Below are positions 8,490-17,424 of a stretch of DNA of 64,000 nt, one piece after another. Below the pieces are notes generated by a model that saw only the letters and a list, made by a program, of their open reading frames with translations, did not search any database and was not told the origin of the DNA. The DNA is taken from the NCBI GenBank assembly GCA_964610745.1, contig CAZSYL010000003.1, positions 49,529 to 113,528 on the forward strand, read 5' to 3'. The position numbers and the translations under genes were made by a program. The first letter of the stretch is position 1; every line of letters starts with the position of its first letter. Source of the DNA: SHLQ01 sp964610745. Its GTDB lineage: Bacteria; Actinomycetota; Acidimicrobiia; Acidimicrobiales; SHLQ01.

Positions 8490-9473
8490 ATGGGATTTCG
8501 AAGTCGGAAGAACAATGAGAACAAGCCAGTGCAGCAGGCCTTGCCCGGTCCGCAGAAGACGTTGGGTCACACCAACGCGATTCGCTTTGCCTCATTGATC
8601 ATGGAACAGCAATGGGCCGAGGCGGATCGGCTCTTTAGCTCTCAGCGATTGGTCGACCAGGCGCACATGGTGTCGGTCGCGAGTGATATCGGCGGCTCAC
8701 CGGCTCACCTCAACCCCTGGATCGACGCAGGAACAGGTTCAGGTGTCGCAGAGTTGATGCGCGGCGCGATGTCAATCGTCGCCGCATGGGACATGCGCTC
8801 GGGAGCGAGCAGTGAGTCCGTGCAGGCGGAGATTATCGACAAGTTCCACCTCCTGCTCCAGGCCGCCGAGACCGATCTTCACGCGGCAGCAGACCTCATG
8901 CCGGAGAGCTCCATTCCATGGCAACACCTACTCACCAGCGGTCGTGGGCTTCACGTCAACCGAGCAACGATGGACGATCGCTATGTAAAACATATTGAGC
9001 GAGGCGAACTTCTTTCTGGCCACATGTCGTTCCAACAGCTGATTTCGAAGAAGTGGGCTGGCTCACACGAAGAGATGTGGGAACACGCCGAGTGGATCAC
9101 GGGCGCTGCGCCGAGTGGTTCGGTCAATCCCGTTCTCATCGCGATCGCACTCATCGAGCATCACATCAAGTCCGACCTTCGCTACGACAGTATTCGCCAG
9201 CTTCCCGACATGCTCGGCAAGGCCGAAATCATTGGAGAGGCTGCCCACAAGTCATATGCCGACCCATCGTTCGACTCGTCGACCCCCGAGGGCGCCATGG
9301 CGCTGAGCGCATGGTTTACCCTCCACTACCTGATGGGAAACTGGGACCTTGCAGCTGACCTCATGCCCGCCATTGGCGATCGTTTCGCTCGATTCCCAAT
9401 GGTGTACTTCCAGGACGCGAGCTGGCCTGAACTACAGCAGTATGTGAACGGCCGACTCGTTCGCGCCGCATAG
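8490..9473 (+). CDS. Uncharacterised all-helical protein
   Basis: A 327-residue protein starting at ATG 8490 behind a good ribosome-binding sequence (AGGAAGG at 8479-8485). It is Trp/His/Met rich and predicted helical throughout (MEQQWAEADRLF..., MRGAMSIVAAWDMR..., WHLLTSG-type and SHEEMWEHAEWITGA segments). It resembles the tetratricopeptide-like proteins of unknown role that score activity, workload or stress in actinobacteria, but I do not recognise the family. No transmembrane segment or catalytic motif is evident. It is probably a single-gene transcript. Confidence 0.65.
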   Translation: MGFRSRKNNENKPVQQALPGPQKTLGHTNAIRFASLIMEQQWAEADRLFSSQRLVDQAHMVSVASDIGGSPAHLNPWIDAGTGSGVAELMRGAMSIVAAWDMRSGASSESVQAEIIDKFHLLLQAAETDLHAAADLMPESSIPWQHLLTSGRGLHVNRATMDDRYVKHIERGELLSGHMSFQQLISKKWAGSHEEMWEHAEWITGAAPSGSVNPVLIAIALIEHHIKSDLRYDSIRQLPDMLGKAEIIGEAAHKSYADPSFDSSTPEGAMALSAWFTLHYLMGNWDLAADLMPAIGDRFARFPMVYFQDASWPELQQYVNGRLVRAA

Positions 9474-9524
9474 GGACTGCAGAGGACTGCATAGGTCTTT
9501 GGACTTGCCGGTTGACCAGCGAGG

Positions 9525-9956
9525 TCAGCCGACTGTGATCGTCTCCTCGATAAAGGTGATGCCGTTGTCGAGTGTCTTGTGCACAGGGCACCGTTGTGCC
9601 ACCTCGGTCAGGCGCGCCCGCTGGGCGTCGTCGAAGCTACCTTCGATGAAGATTGTGCTACGCACACCATCGAGCCAACCGGTTGCATCGTCGTCGCAGT
9701 CATCGCAGTCCTGAGCGTGCACTTTCTCGTAGTCGTATTTGACCGACACGGACTCGACGTTCCATCCCTTGCGCTTGGCATAGAAGGAGATGGTGATCGA
9801 AGTACATGCGGCAAGGGAGCCGAGTAACATTTCGTAGGGATTCGGTCCTTTGTCTGTGCCACTTAGGTCCGTTGGTTCGTCCGCGTACCAGACATGTCTC
9901 CCGTTTCGAATTTCTACAAGGGTTCCTGAAGTGAGATCTGCGGTGATGCTTGTCAT
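9525..9956 (-). CDS. OsmC/Ohr-family thiol peroxidase-like protein
   Basis: 143 residues from ATG 9956 (MTSITADLTSG). The OsmC pattern is clear: GPNPYEMLLGSLAACTSITI with the first redox Cys at ~51, and RCPVHKTL with the second at ~123. It should reduce organic hydroperoxides in the cytosol. An uncommon acidic insert, AQDCDDCDDDATGW at ~81-94, adds a CxxC pair between the two catalytic cysteines. The frame is open upstream to 10019, but homology starts at 9956. Confidence 0.88.
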   Translation of the reverse strand: MTSITADLTSGTLVEIRNGRHVWYADEPTDLSGTDKGPNPYEMLLGSLAACTSITISFYAKRKGWNVESVSVKYDYEKVHAQDCDDCDDDATGWLDGVRSTIFIEGSFDDAQRARLTEVAQRCPVHKTLDNGITFIEETITVG

Positions 9957-10058
9957 ATGGCGATCATATGTCCCTACCTCTATCGAGGTTTGTGACCTCG
10001 GCCACCAATACGAGAACATCCGTCTCCGCTACATCCTCACCCAAAGTTCGCGCGTAGA

Positions 10059-11588
10059 GTGAGAACTATGCAAGCGTGGGTTCGCCGGGTCGTCGTTTTT
10101 GTCGTGCTCGCTGTGTTTTCGGTCGCGTGTTCGGCCGAACGTCCGCTCGACGTGACAGCCGTTGCGCCAGCGGACCCGCAGCCGATCGAGGGTGACCGCA
10201 GCGAGGCATTCACCAGCATTGAGTCATGGTCGGCCGCCGAAGAGCCCGATTCGTCAGGAGTCGAGGCCACGTCGAGCCGCGAGCAGTCCGCGCCAGCAGT
10301 CGTGCGCTCGAACGACGTGGTCACTTCCACCACCACAGTTCCCGACGGCTCGGCGAGCGGGGATGGTTCGCTACTCGATGCCGACGAATCTTCCACAGAG
10401 CTACCATCGACCACCGCAGCGGTCTCGAATGCTCCCCCCTCAGCGACCTACTGCACGGCTCCGCGTACCGGCGTACTCACCGAACCACCCCAGAACGTGG
10501 TCGATGCGTTGAACGCTGCGGCTAACCACCCCGACCTCGCCGACCTGGATGTGAGTTTCTCCGTGTGGATCGACGGGTGGGGAGAGGTCGCAACTAGAGA
10601 TCCGGATTTGGCGCTCATACCAGCATCAAATGAGAAGATTCTGGTCGCCCATGCTGTGAACGAACTTCTCGATCCAGAAGCGACCATCGATACGTCCGTA
10701 GAGCAGGTTGGTTCGGACCTCGTGCTGCGGGCTGCGGGGGATCCGACCTTCTCCACGTGGCGCGCAAACTTGCTGATCGAACAGGTCGTCGCTGCAGGCG
10801 TCACTTCCGCCAATCGCTTGATCATCGACGTCGGTGATTTCCCGCAACCATCGGCCGCTCCTGGTTGGCAAAGCTGGCAGATTCGAAACTTCGTTGGTCC
10901 ACTCTCAGGCTTCATGCTCGATGACAACCGCTGGAACACCTCTGATGAGTTTCTCGAAACTCCGGCGTTGATTAACGGTCAATGGTTTGCTGATGCTCTT
11001 CGTAACGCTGGCGTTGCTGTGGGATCGGTCGAGCTAGGCAGTCCGGACGCGGGTCGGTCTGTCGGCGTTGTCCAGTCAGCACCGATTGGGAGCCTAATTC
11101 GCGACATGATGCTCTTTAGCGACAACCAAATCGCCGACATGATGGTGCTCCAATTGGGCCTTCTCGAAGGCGAAGGAACGCTCGAGGACGGGATCGATCA
11201 GATCGAAGCCGAATTGGCGGAGCTGTGCGTGCCCCTCGCTGGTGTGATGGACGATGGTTCGGGATTGAGTCGTGCAAACCTGCGGTCGGCTCGCGAGTTT
11301 CAGGAGATTCTGCGTGCCATGCGCGATACCGAGACGGCCGATGTATTCGCTGCTCAGCTTCCGATCGGTGGTGTCTCTGGAACGCTGAGGAGTCGATTCG
11401 GCGGCGATGCAGGGCGGATTTTCGCGAAGACCGGAACCGTCTTTGGTGGTCGAGCCTTGTCGGGATACGCAGTGACCGATAGCGGCCGGGACGTCGTGTT
11501 CTCCGTGCTCATCAATGGTGAGCGCGAAGCGACCAGTGCGTCACTAAGTGCAATGGATGCACTCGTGCGTACCATCCTGCGCTCCTAG
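10059..11588 (+). CDS. dacB: D-alanyl-D-alanine carboxypeptidase/endopeptidase, PBP4 (S13) family
   Basis: A 509-residue exported protein. The leader (RRVVVFVVLAVFSVAC) ends in a lipobox-like VAC at residue 24, so it may be a lipoprotein. A ~110-residue Ser/Thr/Glu linker follows, then the S13 domain with all three active-site motifs: SxxK as SNEK at 190-193, SxN as SDN at 354-356 and KTG at 457-459. It trims or cleaves peptidoglycan peptides outside the membrane. Start is GTG 10059 or ATG 10068. It ends four bases before the end of the convergent polX. Confidence 0.92.
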   Translation: MRTMQAWVRRVVVFVVLAVFSVACSAERPLDVTAVAPADPQPIEGDRSEAFTSIESWSAAEEPDSSGVEATSSREQSAPAVVRSNDVVTSTTTVPDGSASGDGSLLDADESSTELPSTTAAVSNAPPSATYCTAPRTGVLTEPPQNVVDALNAAANHPDLADLDVSFSVWIDGWGEVATRDPDLALIPASNEKILVAHAVNELLDPEATIDTSVEQVGSDLVLRAAGDPTFSTWRANLLIEQVVAAGVTSANRLIIDVGDFPQPSAAPGWQSWQIRNFVGPLSGFMLDDNRWNTSDEFLETPALINGQWFADALRNAGVAVGSVELGSPDAGRSVGVVQSAPIGSLIRDMMLFSDNQIADMMVLQLGLLEGEGTLEDGIDQIEAELAELCVPLAGVMDDGSGLSRANLRSAREFQEILRAMRDTETADVFAAQLPIGGVSGTLRSRFGGDAGRIFAKTGTVFGGRALSGYAVTDSGRDVVFSVLINGEREATSASLSAMDALVRTILRS

Positions 11589-11592
11589 ACGG

Positions 11593-13350
11593 CTATTTTT
11601 TGGGGCCTTGAGCCCAGGCGAGAAAACGCTCCCGTTCCCAAGAGTTCACCACGAGATCTCGCGGTGCCCAGCCTCTCTGGGCCGTGCGGATGCCGTACTC
11701 CATCCGGCCAAGTTCGGAAGTGTGGTGGCTATCGGTGTTGATCACCAGCTTCACCGACCTCTCGACGGCCCTTCGAACCACGTCGGATGCGGCATCGAGG
11801 CGCTGGAGTGCGCCGTTAACTTCGAGCGCCACGTCGTATTCGACGAGCGCGTCGAGTACGACGTCGTAGTCGATCTCAATACCGGGTCGTCGACCGATGT
11901 ACCGGCCTGTGAGGTGTCCGATCGAGTTGACGGTTGGGTCCGCAATGGCCGCGACCAGTCTGTCGGTCTGCTCGACCACCGACTGATCGTAGTGCGAGTG
12001 CACTGAAGCGACCGTGTAGTCGAAGAGCGCCCGAAAGTCGGCGTCATAGTCGAGTCCTCCTTTCGAACCTATGTTGAGCTCGCATCCCCACAACAAAGTG
12101 AGGTTCGGGTACGCATTGGCCACTTCGCCAATGTGGCTTCGGTGCTCGAGCATTTCCTCTGCGGTCGAACCATTGATCGCGAGGTCGACGCCGTGGTCGG
12201 TGATGGCAAGGTAGTCGTAACCGGCAGCGTGGCCAGCTTCCACCATCTCCTCAACCGAACTTCGGCCATCACCGGATTGGTCGGTGTGGTAGTGCAAGTC
12301 GCCGCGAATATCGGCCCGCTGGATCAAGGTAGGCAATCGGCCATCAGCGGCCGCCTCCACCTCCCCAGTTCCTTCCCGCATGGGTGCTGGCACGTAGGGC
12401 AGGCCGAGGGCTGCGTAGATCTCGTGCTCGGTCTGGCTGGCCACGATCTGGGGTTCGTCTTCGCTGTCGTCGGCGGTCAGTAGGCCGTATTCGTTCAACA
12501 GTAGGTTCTGGTCGATCGCCCGTTGTCGCAGCGCAATGTTGTGCGCCTTCGAACCGGTGAAATACATCGTGGCAGCGCCGAACTGCTCGGGGGCGACAAC
12601 CCGCACGTCGATCTGTAGACCCGATGCGGTCAGGAACGAGGTCTTCGTCGGGCCATTGACTACGAGCTCGGCTACCTCGTGATGGCCAACGACGTGCGTC
12701 ATGACCGCTTCGGGCTCGGTGGACGCAACGGTAATGTCGATGTCGCCGATCGTTTCCGACATGCGGCGAAGGCTGCCACAGAAGCGAACGTCGTTGGTCT
12801 GGGCGAGAGAACGAAGGTCGTCAACAAGACGTTCGGCCAGGGGGAGCGCGTCGGCGATGGGAGTACGCCGGTCCTTCCCGCTAAGACCGAGGCGTTCAAT
12901 GGCCTTCTCGATCTTTGCCTCACTGGTCGCACCAAGTCCAGGGAGAGTTCGCAACTTTTCGTCCGCAATGGCTGCCCGGAGTTGTTCGACATTCTCAACG
13001 CCGAGCTCCGAACGCATCAACCTAAGCGTCTTTGGGCCTACTCCGGGAATGCGGCTGAGTTCGACGAAGTCCGGCGGGTATAGCGCTCGCAACTTCTCGA
13101 GCTTGTCGACGTTACCGGTCTCGACGAACTGGAGGATTTTGGTCGCCGTGGCCTTTCCGACGCCATCGATCTTGACCAACTCGCTCATCTTCAGTGTCGT
13201 GATATCGCGGCCATCGGCCTGGAGGGCTAGACCGGCCTTTTCATACGCACGGACCTTGAAGGATTGCGGGCTTCCCTCATCGAGCGCGGTAAGGGTCACC
13301 AACTCGCTCAGCATTGCCAGGACGTCTCGGGTAGTGGCCATGGCGGTCAC
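11593..13350 (-). CDS. polX: DNA polymerase X family protein with PHP domain
   Basis: A 585-residue protein in the bacterial PolX order. An N-terminal helix-hairpin-helix region (~1-150: KIDGVGKATATKI, RIPGVGPKTLRL, TLPGLGATSEAKI) comes first, then the nucleotidyltransferase core with GSLRRMSETIGDIDI near 190. The C-terminal PHP domain (~350-585) has metal ligands in GDLHYHTDQSGDG, ITDHG, CELNI, VHSHY and NTDSHH. It should act in gap filling and exonucleolytic base-excision repair. Start is ATG 13350 or ATG 13341. Confidence 0.93.
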   Translation of the reverse strand: MTAMATTRDVLAMLSELVTLTALDEGSPQSFKVRAYEKAGLALQADGRDITTLKMSELVKIDGVGKATATKILQFVETGNVDKLEKLRALYPPDFVELSRIPGVGPKTLRLMRSELGVENVEQLRAAIADEKLRTLPGLGATSEAKIEKAIERLGLSGKDRRTPIADALPLAERLVDDLRSLAQTNDVRFCGSLRRMSETIGDIDITVASTEPEAVMTHVVGHHEVAELVVNGPTKTSFLTASGLQIDVRVVAPEQFGAATMYFTGSKAHNIALRQRAIDQNLLLNEYGLLTADDSEDEPQIVASQTEHEIYAALGLPYVPAPMREGTGEVEAAADGRLPTLIQRADIRGDLHYHTDQSGDGRSSVEEMVEAGHAAGYDYLAITDHGVDLAINGSTAEEMLEHRSHIGEVANAYPNLTLLWGCELNIGSKGGLDYDADFRALFDYTVASVHSHYDQSVVEQTDRLVAAIADPTVNSIGHLTGRYIGRRPGIEIDYDVVLDALVEYDVALEVNGALQRLDAASDVVRRAVERSVKLVINTDSHHTSELGRMEYGIRTAQRGWAPRDLVVNSWERERFLAWAQGPKK

Positions 13351-13408
13351 TATAAGACGGCAGATTTGAAGCGGCGACCTCGCGCTAGTCGACCCAGTAG
13401 GCGTCAGA

Positions 13409-14464
13409 TTAGGCGGAAACTCGGATAATGGCAGTTGGCAATCTCAGGCACAGGTTCGACTTAAGCATCTCGAAGCTATTCGCTCCGACGACGGTGCTAA
13501 CCAGGACCGCCGTTGCATCGGGATCGGTCAACGAGCGCAGCTGGAAGGTGTCTACGTCCGTTCCGAGAACTTTGTTCAGCCGCCGGACCTTTGCGTCGTT
13601 CTCGGACAGGCCCGGCAGGATCAAGCGCATCAGGGTGGATCCGGCCGGGGCGCGCTCAGGTAGCGCGGCGCTCGTGTCGACGAACCATGCTGCGTTGTCG
13701 TTGGACGATTTGGCAATCAACTGTGAAAGACCCGGGATTGGTTGATCCAGGCCAATGGCGGTTTCGCTCCATTCGCATTCCGTCTTTGTCCGGCCCGAGA
13801 TCCCGATCCAGACGCCAGGAGAGGGCAACGGGTCGTCTTCTGCGGCGATGCCGGTCAGGATGATGTTGCGAACTCCGGCGCTGCGGCTGCCAGCCGCTGG
13901 TGCGGGCTGGCTCGCCGGTTCTTGCGCTGGAGCAGCAGGCGCGGGTGCTTCTTCGCGAAGCAGAGGGTTGGGTCGTGTAGTAGCGGCTTGCGTTACCGGC
14001 TGTTGCGCCGGCGCGGCGACGGATTCCTTTGGAGGCCGGATCGGGTTTTTGGCCCGAGTCGCATACGCGTTGGCGTGAGCGGCGATCTGGTCGCTCGTGC
14101 CGATGATCTTGCCCTGGTGGTCCAACAACGCGTCGAGCGTGCGAGTGCCCACCTCATCTGCAGGTACGCTCCAGGCGCCTTCCTCGAGGCGAAACTCGGT
14201 CACCGTCCATGGCAGAACTGTGAAATCGGTGCCGGCTACGGGGTCGGGAGTCCATTCGATTGCGTTGGCTGGTCGGGGCGGCATTGCTGGAATGATCCAG
14301 CCGATCTGTTGAAGCTCGGTCCACAGTTCGACAGGTTCGTGTAGCCCTTGAAACGAGAGCACGACCTCGGGTGGGCGTGAACTGACCGTCCATGCCACCT
14401 CTGCGGCAATTTCGCTATCTGCAGTTCTTTGGGTCTCGGTTGGTACTGCAAGCTGGTCGCTCAT
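13409..14464 (-). CDS. Uncharacterised two-domain protein with Ala/Pro linker
   Basis: A 351-residue protein. Two globular parts (~15-135 and ~200-351) are joined by an Ala/Pro/Gln-rich linker (VAAPAQQPVTQAAT... and PAPAAPAQEPASQPAPAAG). The first part contains repeated Trp-rich strands (LWTELQQIGWIIPAMPPRP, LPWTVTEFRLEEGAWSVP). No signal peptide, membrane helix or catalytic motif is seen. It lies between polX and the CBM protein, in the same direction as both, with gaps of 58 and 171 bases. Function unknown. Confidence 0.6.
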   Translation of the reverse strand: MSDQLAVPTETQRTADSEIAAEVAWTVSSRPPEVVLSFQGLHEPVELWTELQQIGWIIPAMPPRPANAIEWTPDPVAGTDFTVLPWTVTEFRLEEGAWSVPADEVGTRTLDALLDHQGKIIGTSDQIAAHANAYATRAKNPIRPPKESVAAPAQQPVTQAATTRPNPLLREEAPAPAAPAQEPASQPAPAAGSRSAGVRNIILTGIAAEDDPLPSPGVWIGISGRTKTECEWSETAIGLDQPIPGLSQLIAKSSNDNAAWFVDTSAALPERAPAGSTLMRLILPGLSENDAKVRRLNKVLGTDVDTFQLRSLTDPDATAVLVSTVVGANSFEMLKSNLCLRLPTAIIRVSA

Positions 14465-14635
14465 CGTTGACTTTCGAGTGTCCGGACTGCTCGTGTCGCC
14501 GTTCTCGAGCAGCTTCGTTGGCTTCTTGTATCTCGTTTAAATCGGACAAAGAAAGTGCGACTTAAGTCATACGTCTTTGGATTCTCGTACCCAGGTAGGC
14601 CAAATGGCCCATATGTGCAACCGTCGAGCGACTGC

Positions 14636-16546
14636 TCAGCCGACGTTTGGAGGCGTATTGGCTTCGAGCCAGCTCGCGAAGTCGCTGACGGAGTTCGCAG
14701 GCGTGTTGCGGGGCAGGGTCACCCAGAGGCCGGGTTGCCAGCTTTCCGTTGCCCGGTGGTATTTGGCGATTCCCGGCCCTGGTACCTGAGTTCCTTGGCC
14801 GCCGGTGGTGCTGTAGTAGTCGATTCCGCACTGGAACAGGACGTTGACCCGCGAGAGGTCGACGGTCTGACCGTCGGGTTGCTGGAGCCGGACCTCGCTG
14901 GTGAGGAATTCGGCGGTCTGGCCATTGGCAGGGGCCTGACGTTGGGCAGCCCAGAAGTGCATCATCAACGCATTTGGATTCCACGGTGCCGAATAACTCC
15001 CATCGGCTTCACGACGCCACTCGATAAGCCCGTGCGATCCGGAGTTGAACGGGTTCGAGTTCGAGCCGCCGGCAGTTCCCAGGTACGCCCCATGGTTTCC
15101 ACCGGTGAGATCGACGTCGAATGCCTTGCGCCAATCGTTGTTGACGAACTGGTAGTAGGCCCCTTCCCGAACATTGATTCGGAAGGGCACCGATGGGGTG
15201 TGACCCAACTCAGGAATCACCGCGCATCGGAACTCCGCAAAGCGTGAGTTGCCGCTTCCGAGCTGCCCCCATACGGAGTTGCGCGTCGGTCCCTGTGCCC
15301 AGTTCCATCCTTGATTGAGAGCGAGCGGTGCGTCGTGGCGACCCATTGGTGATTCTTCGTTCGGGTTCGACCCATCACCGGCGCCGATAGTGCCGTCGAT
15401 GACCTGCGCAATGCTGTAGCGGCCACCACCGGAGGTGCCCGTCGACGGCGTAGGAGCTGGCGTCACGACCTCACGCGGAGGTTCGTCGGTCGTTGGAGGT
15501 TCGGAGGTCTCCGGGGCGTCCGTTGTCGGAGCGCTCTCCTGGTTGTCGCCAGTATCAGTGGATGGTGCGCTCGGTGGGTTTGATTCGATCGGGGCCGCCG
15601 GTGAGGAGACCGATTCGTCGGGGTCCTCGTCTACCGGCCCTGAGGGGGCTGATACCGCGGCGGTGTTGTTCACGTCGTAGCGGAACGAACCGCGACAATG
15701 CAACCATTCAGAGTTTGATTCGCCACCTGCCAAGCACCTGTTGCCAACCCAGGTGCCCACGGCCCGAGTGTGGCGGTCTTCTGACTCGTATCGCTCTCCA
15801 TCGACAGCCAGGAAGTCGACTCGAAGATCGCTTGCTCCCACACTGTTGTTGAAACGTACTTCGGCGTCGGTGATCGTGGTGCCTGCGGGCAGCGAGACGC
15901 TGTAGGTCTCCCAGTCTTGGCCAACAATCTGAGAGAGTTGCACTTCGTCGTTGATGACGATCTCCATCCGTTCAGTTCCGAGACGGCCGAGTGCTCGAAC
16001 CGTCACCGCATCGGCTTCTGGTGGAGGGGAGCCAACAACGTTGGTGCTCTGCGGTACGGCATAAGAGAACGACCCGCGGCAGTGCAGCGTCTCGGAGACG
16101 GAAGGGCGTTCCACACAGCCGTCACCTCCGACGAACGTTCCTGTGGAGATTGTCGCCCTCGACTCGGACTGGAGAACGATGCCGCCAACATCGATGTAGT
16201 CGACGTGAAGGTCTTGGCGGACACCGTCGTCGCGCACAAAGACGACCTCTGCTGTCTCAACCTCGATCGGGCTTTCCGCGTTGAACACATAGTCTGCGGG
16301 TTCGGTCGTCACTGTCCAGCGCGAGACCTCGGTCCCATTGATGAGGAGCGCCATTTCCTCGAGACCGTTGTTTCCATGCGCACGAACGATGACCTGGCTG
16401 GCCTGGGCTGCAGCTGCTGGAGCAGGCCGAAGTGCGAGTGCGCTCGCACCCAGCACTGCCGCAAGGCCGATCAAGAGCGCGAAAACGTGCAGTGGACGGC
16501 GTGGGATCCTACGCAGTACGGGGCGCGCCGTCTCGGCGGCGATCAT
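14636..16546 (-). CDS. Secreted protein with two CBM60-like carbohydrate-binding modules and an unknown C-terminal domain
   Basis: 636 residues from ATG 16546; an in-frame ATG at 16618 is the alternative. A signal peptide is evident (RRPLHVFALLIGLAAVLGASALA...AAAA). Two homologous modules (~50-165 and ~185-295) share the pattern VRAxGxxGxExMxLxINxxEV, a V.F.xDxxxxDLxVDYI strand and a terminal CxxxxSExLHCRGSF Cys pair, as in xylan-binding Ca-dependent CBM60. A Ser/Thr/Pro linker (~310-370) leads to a ~260-residue C-terminal domain (GRHDAPLALNQGWNWAQGPTR..., MMHFWAAQRQAP) that I do not recognise; it may be the catalytic part. It should act on extracellular polysaccharide. Confidence 0.75.
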   Translation of the reverse strand: MIAAETARPVLRRIPRRPLHVFALLIGLAAVLGASALALRPAPAAAAQASQVIVRAHGNNGLEEMALLINGTEVSRWTVTTEPADYVFNAESPIEVETAEVVFVRDDGVRQDLHVDYIDVGGIVLQSESRATISTGTFVGGDGCVERPSVSETLHCRGSFSYAVPQSTNVVGSPPPEADAVTVRALGRLGTERMEIVINDEVQLSQIVGQDWETYSVSLPAGTTITDAEVRFNNSVGASDLRVDFLAVDGERYESEDRHTRAVGTWVGNRCLAGGESNSEWLHCRGSFRYDVNNTAAVSAPSGPVDEDPDESVSSPAAPIESNPPSAPSTDTGDNQESAPTTDAPETSEPPTTDEPPREVVTPAPTPSTGTSGGGRYSIAQVIDGTIGAGDGSNPNEESPMGRHDAPLALNQGWNWAQGPTRNSVWGQLGSGNSRFAEFRCAVIPELGHTPSVPFRINVREGAYYQFVNNDWRKAFDVDLTGGNHGAYLGTAGGSNSNPFNSGSHGLIEWRREADGSYSAPWNPNALMMHFWAAQRQAPANGQTAEFLTSEVRLQQPDGQTVDLSRVNVLFQCGIDYYSTTGGQGTQVPGPGIAKYHRATESWQPGLWVTLPRNTPANSVSDFASWLEANTPPNVG

Positions 16547-16708
16547 GTCTGATGGATGGTCTTCACCCCTCGTGGTGACCAAGGGTGTTATGGAACTTGC
16601 AGAGCGTGGTGAGGTCATAGCGGAGATGACATTAATGTTACAGAACGTCACTTTCCAGTCGGGCGTTGAAACATTCAGCGACTATGTGTGACCAGGCCAG
16701 CTCTACGC

Positions 16709-16719
16709 GTGAATTTCAC
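16709..16719. promoter_or_regulatory. Short perfect palindrome in divergent spacer
   Basis: GTGAATTTCAC is an 11-base perfect palindrome (GTGAA-T-TTCAC) in the ~235-base spacer between the CBM gene and the GyrB-like gene. It could be an operator. Nothing else in that spacer stands out. Confidence 0.3.
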
Positions 16720-16782
16720 ACCGTTATCGAGAACTCCTTAACTGCGGGGATGATTTGGTCGACGGAGAGGAGATGAGTACTG

Positions 16783-17418
16783 GTGGCCAATGGCGGTCGC
16801 CAGCTTCGTAGTAAAGAGAACGGAAATAGGTGCGTTGCAGTGGTTAAGGCAAAAGACCTCCAAACCGTCAGGTCGCGTGCGGGCGTGCACTTCGACAAGA
16901 ATGGCAATATCCGGAACCAGAGCCTTCGCGCTGTGCTCTGCGTTTCCCTCACAGATGCTCACCAAGGGTTGGTCACTGAGATCAAAGTCGTTGCTAGTGG
17001 TAACGAGTTCATCGTGACCGACGACGGCCCAGGGATTTCACTCGATTCTCTACCGGGGCGCGATCCAGTCGCCCAGGAGATGATGTCGCTCATCGGAGGC
17101 TGCGGTGAGCACAAACCGCACCCGCAGTACGCAGAACTTCTCTGCGGCACCAGCATTGCTGAAGTGAATGCCATCTCGTGTGCAGCCTCGCTCGCGACCA
17201 TGATCGATGGTGAGGCCTGGGCTCAGAAATACAGCTTCGGCGAACCATCTGCGCCGTTTAAGCAGGTCAACCGAACTTCGCCCGGTAGCCGGTTTCGATT
17301 CGAACTCGACAAGCGATACGCCGGAAGCAAGCCGTTTGACTTCGAGGCATTGGACAAAGAGATTCGTTCCATCGGGCTCAAGCTTGAGAATACGAAGATT
17401 ACGTACTCCGAGGACTGA
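16783..17418 (+). CDS. GyrB/ParE-like ATPase-domain protein, apparently catalytically degenerate
   Basis: 211 residues from GTG 16783, behind GGAGAGGAG. The whole length follows the N-terminal GHKL ATPase domain of GyrB: LQTVRSRAGVHFD matches the start region, TDDGPGISLDS the DxGxGIP box, then VNAIS, DGEAWAQKYSFGEP, PGSRFRFELD and FDFEALDKEIRSIGL. However, the catalytic E..DN..DE box is replaced by CVSLTDAHQG, and the glycine-rich ATP lid (GLHGVG) is replaced by CGTSIAE. No transducer, TOPRIM or GyrA-binding part is present. It should not hydrolyse ATP. It sits seven bases before the nucleotidase gene. Confidence 0.65.
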   Translation: MANGGRQLRSKENGNRCVAVVKAKDLQTVRSRAGVHFDKNGNIRNQSLRAVLCVSLTDAHQGLVTEIKVVASGNEFIVTDDGPGISLDSLPGRDPVAQEMMSLIGGCGEHKPHPQYAELLCGTSIAEVNAISCAASLATMIDGEAWAQKYSFGEPSAPFKQVNRTSPGSRFRFELDKRYAGSKPFDFEALDKEIRSIGLKLENTKITYSED

Positions 17419-17424
17419 CCGCGA

